This document shows, piece after piece, positions 60,887 through 63,069 of a DNA stretch of 63,069 nucleotides. Positions within the stretch are counted from its first letter, which is position 1. The number at the start of each line of letters is the position of its first letter. Source of the stretch: Prevotella sp. UBA2755 (GTDB lineage Bacteria > Bacteroidota > Bacteroidia > Bacteroidales > Bacteroidaceae); NCBI GenBank assembly GCA_002353225.1, contig DEJF01000060.1, forward strand, positions 29,789 to 92,857, read 5' to 3'. Both the position numbers and the translations under genes were made by a program. The notes below the pieces were generated by a model. That model was not told the origin of the DNA and ran no database searches. It saw nothing but the letters and a program-made list of their open reading frames with translations.

Positions 60887-60909
60887 AATTCCTAATTTCT
60901 GAATACTAA

Positions 60910-62577
60910 TTAAAACCTTACTTTCAGTCCTACATTATAAATACGTTGCGATGGATAACGTCCGCTGTCAAGTCCTTGACGAAGTACATCTTGCGCCATA
61001 GCACCTACCTCTGGATCATAGCCACTATAGGAAGTGATGGTGAAAAGGTTCTGCACATTGGCATACACCTGAACCCAGTCGAGGTCGATTTTCTTCAGCC
61101 ATGATTTGGGTAAGTTCCATGCCAACGAGAGTGACTTCATACGCAAATAAGAGCCATTCTCCACAAATCGGGAACTGATACGGTTATTGTCGTTATTGCT
61201 CATACCTGCGGCTGAGACGCGCTGAACGGAGGCTGTCTCTGCATTCGTTACGACCACATTGCTGATATCATCGTCAGAGCCATCAGGGTCTATCAAGCCT
61301 ATGCGGGCATAGTTACGCACTTCCTTCATCTTGTTGCCCCAGCCTAAGGGGTCTGTATGCCATTGACGAAGCACATTATAGACATCATTACCGACACTTC
61401 CAGTCAGAAAGAAAGACAATTCGAAATCTTTGTATGTCAGGGTGTTATTCAAGCCAAAGGTAAAGTCTGGATTCGGATTACCGATAATCTTTCGGTCCTG
61501 TTCGGTAATCTTACCATCACCATTGACATCCTCGAAGATATAGTCACCCACCCAGACACTATTAGGTGCAATAGGATACATATCTCCATTATTGGGAGCA
61601 GGACGTGCCACAGCGATTCTGTCACCAGCCTCATCGAGAAGAAAGTTACCTGCAAATGATGCCCCTTCCATAGGTCTGTATCGTAGGTGGCATATTGCTT
61701 GAACGACTCATACCATGATATTCGCGCGCACATTATAATAATCGGCATATTCGTGAAGGTTCATCACTTCCAGTTTACTGGGCAGTTGCTGCCATCCGAC
61801 ATATCCCTCATACTGTATCTTGGTTTTGCCTTCCTCTCCACGCTTGGTCGTAATCAATACCACACCATTGGACGCACGGCTTCCATAGATGGCTGTCGCA
61901 GACGCATCCTTCAACACTTCTATGGAGGTAATATCTGAAGGGTTCAGAGTGCTCAGCACACTCTGGTTACCACCTGTCTGCCCCGACATCGCAATACCAT
62001 CGACCACATAGAGCGGCTCATTGCCATTAAGTGAGTTCACACCACGCACCTGCACGGAAATTCCTCCACCAGGAGCACCTGAGTTCTGGGTCACTTGCAC
62101 ACCAGCGATACGTCCTTGCATGGCTTGCTCAATGGAGGTGTTGACACCTTGCTTAATCTGTTCCTCTGTGATGGAGCCGACAGCACCTGTCAGGTCTGAG
62201 CGTTTCATCACACCATAACCGACAACCACTACCTGATCCAAGACATTTTCGTCTTGTTCTAGTCTTACATCCATTTTCCCAGACTTACGGATGGTCACCG
62301 ACTGGGGTTTGTAACCGACATAAGAGAATCTAAGAGTCTGTCCTGCCTGCACCGTGATCTGATAGGCACCTGAGAGGTCTGTCACCGTGGCAGTACTCTT
62401 GTTACTGGACTGAACGGTAGCACCGATGATTTCCTCACCTGTACTTGCGTCAGTAACCACACCAGAAACCTTGACGTTCTGCGCACTTGCGTACATAGAG
62501 ACGATCAAAGCCAGCAAAGTGGCAACACTCCTGCACATAACAGAGAATTGCCTTAGAAAAGAATTACTTTCTTTCAT
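60910..62577 (-). pseudogene. susC: SusC-type TonB-dependent transporter with internal deletion and frameshift
   Basis: The N-terminal 289 residues (signal peptide, CarboxypepD-regulatory-like domain with VSGVVTDASTGEEIIGATV, plug with VVVGYGVMKRSDLTGAVGS and GSRASNGVVLITTKRG) are intact to YNVRANIM. Then the frame shifts: SWYESFKQYATYDTDLWKG follows in another frame, and only the last 250 residues (EGASFAGNF ... YNVGLKVRF) resume. A normal SusC has about 1000 residues, so roughly 450 middle residues, most of the barrel, are missing. GGAAGGG occurs at the join of the two parts, consistent with a microhomology deletion. Confidence 0.88.
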
Positions 62578-62769
62578 AATTTCTCATCTTTTTGTTCATC
62601 ACTATTTGTTGTCGTTTATAAATTTGTGATGCAAAATTATGATGAGAATAAATCCCTTCCAAAGATTCCCCCTTTTTTGATATACACGATTTGTACCCAA
62701 AAACAACCACCTGTCTCATCCGTTTTCCAACACCACCTCATTTGTTGCACAAATGTCTTCTTAACCATG
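62578..62769. other. susC upstream region
   Basis: The spacer between susC and the right-hand fragment shows no clear Bacteroidetes promoter at normal spacing and no convincing gene. Together with the next entry it makes up the 492-nt right end. Confidence 0.4.
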
Positions 62770-63018
62770 ATGGTTGGGGGATTACCTGATGCCAAACTTG
62801 CCATCCAAGTGTCATACAGCATTGCCGAGCAGTCGACAAAAGACCGTGAGATTCCTCCTCTCGCCAAAGGATCATTCAGAGTCCCCACGACTTTTTCACA
62901 GGCAGAACGCATGGGCTTCGGGACAAAACAAGTTGTTTTGTTCTCAAAGAAGGCATCCCTATCATCGACTAAGATTATCCTTATTTCTGAAAAACAACTT
63001 GTTTTGTCAATGAGGTAA
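62770..63018 (+). pseudogene. Possible fragment of a DUF4143-type ATPase C-terminus
   Basis: The frame MVGGLPDAKLAIQVSYSIAE continues QSTKDREIPPLAKGS; A-I-Q-V-(S/C)-Y followed by REI-L is typical of the end of DUF4143 proteins. The downstream text does not fit well and the N-terminal ATPase domain is absent. The likeness is by eye only and the remnant may be chance. Confidence 0.3.
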
Positions 63019-63069
63019 TCATGGGTATTTTATACCGAAAGCACCTTTCCTTGTCACCGTTGCCACCTC

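Noticed and set aside
62626..62912. Overlapping frames on both strands upstream of susC
   Set aside because: Except for the weak DUF4143 likeness from 62770 on, none shows family features.

Overview
The window looks like a chromosomal segment of a Bacteroidota member, most likely Prevotella or a close relative. The reasons are Bacteroidetes-type promoters (TTTG, 19-20 nt, TAnnTTTG) in front of many genes, a SusC/SusD polysaccharide utilization locus, many secreted glycoside hydrolases, glutamine synthetase III, LL-diaminopimelate aminotransferase and a TL5-type ribosomal L25. Taxonomy is inferred from gene families only. No rRNA, tRNA or CRISPR array was seen. Several genes carry frameshifts or clean internal deletions, so either real decay or metagenome-assembly error must be kept in mind.

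Layout. 1-2.3 kb: HD-domain hydrolase and a carboxyltransferase of the OadA family whose biotinyl-like domain lacks the lysine. 2.4-4.8 kb: two lipoproteins, one a GH43 enzyme. 4.9-6.1 kb: queF and a queuosine-precursor transporter under a candidate preQ1-I riboswitch. 6.1-8.3 kb: an unfamiliar compact cassette (two small ORFs, a PD-(D/E)XK-like protein, a metallo-beta-lactamase fold nuclease) that is partly broken. 8.3-9.8 kb: repeat-rich spacer and a frameshifted TlpA-like thioredoxin.

9.8-28.2 kb is a nitrogen-assimilation supercluster: asnB, a PurF-like amidotransferase and pyrG on the minus strand; porin, amtB and a P-II protein on the minus strand; gltB, gltD, dapF, dapL and glnN on the plus strand. 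These genes take up ammonium, fix it by GS/GOGAT, and spend glutamine or glutamate on CTP, asparagine, purines and diaminopimelate. All three promoters of the cluster (pyrG, glnK, gltB) carry TTCTTTC exactly 9 nt upstream of the TAnnTTTG box, and two also share distal boxes at an identical distance. This looks like an undescribed nitrogen regulon architecture and is the main finding.

28.2-33.1 kb: terminators, a 31-bp perfect inverted repeat, a strongly structured candidate ncRNA with its own promoter, a stand-alone HsdR-N-like protein, two small secreted proteins and a DUF4143 ATPase preceded by three 22-bp repeats. 33.1-39.3 kb: housekeeping genes (CaCA exchanger, S4 protein, pth, rplY, nusB, yajC, YbbR, coaE, DUF5606). 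39.3-47 kb: large outer-membrane receptor, aroB, UDP-glucuronate decarboxylase, SLC13 permease, FMN-binding protein. 47-50.8 kb: surface protein, YoeB-type toxin-antitoxin pair, tiny membrane protein, split AraC-type regulator with a repeated operator. 50.8-62.6 kb: peptidase D, then a xyloglucan-type locus (GH5; GH31, GH43, SusE-like, SusD, SusC) in which susC has lost its middle and the SusE-like gene is short.
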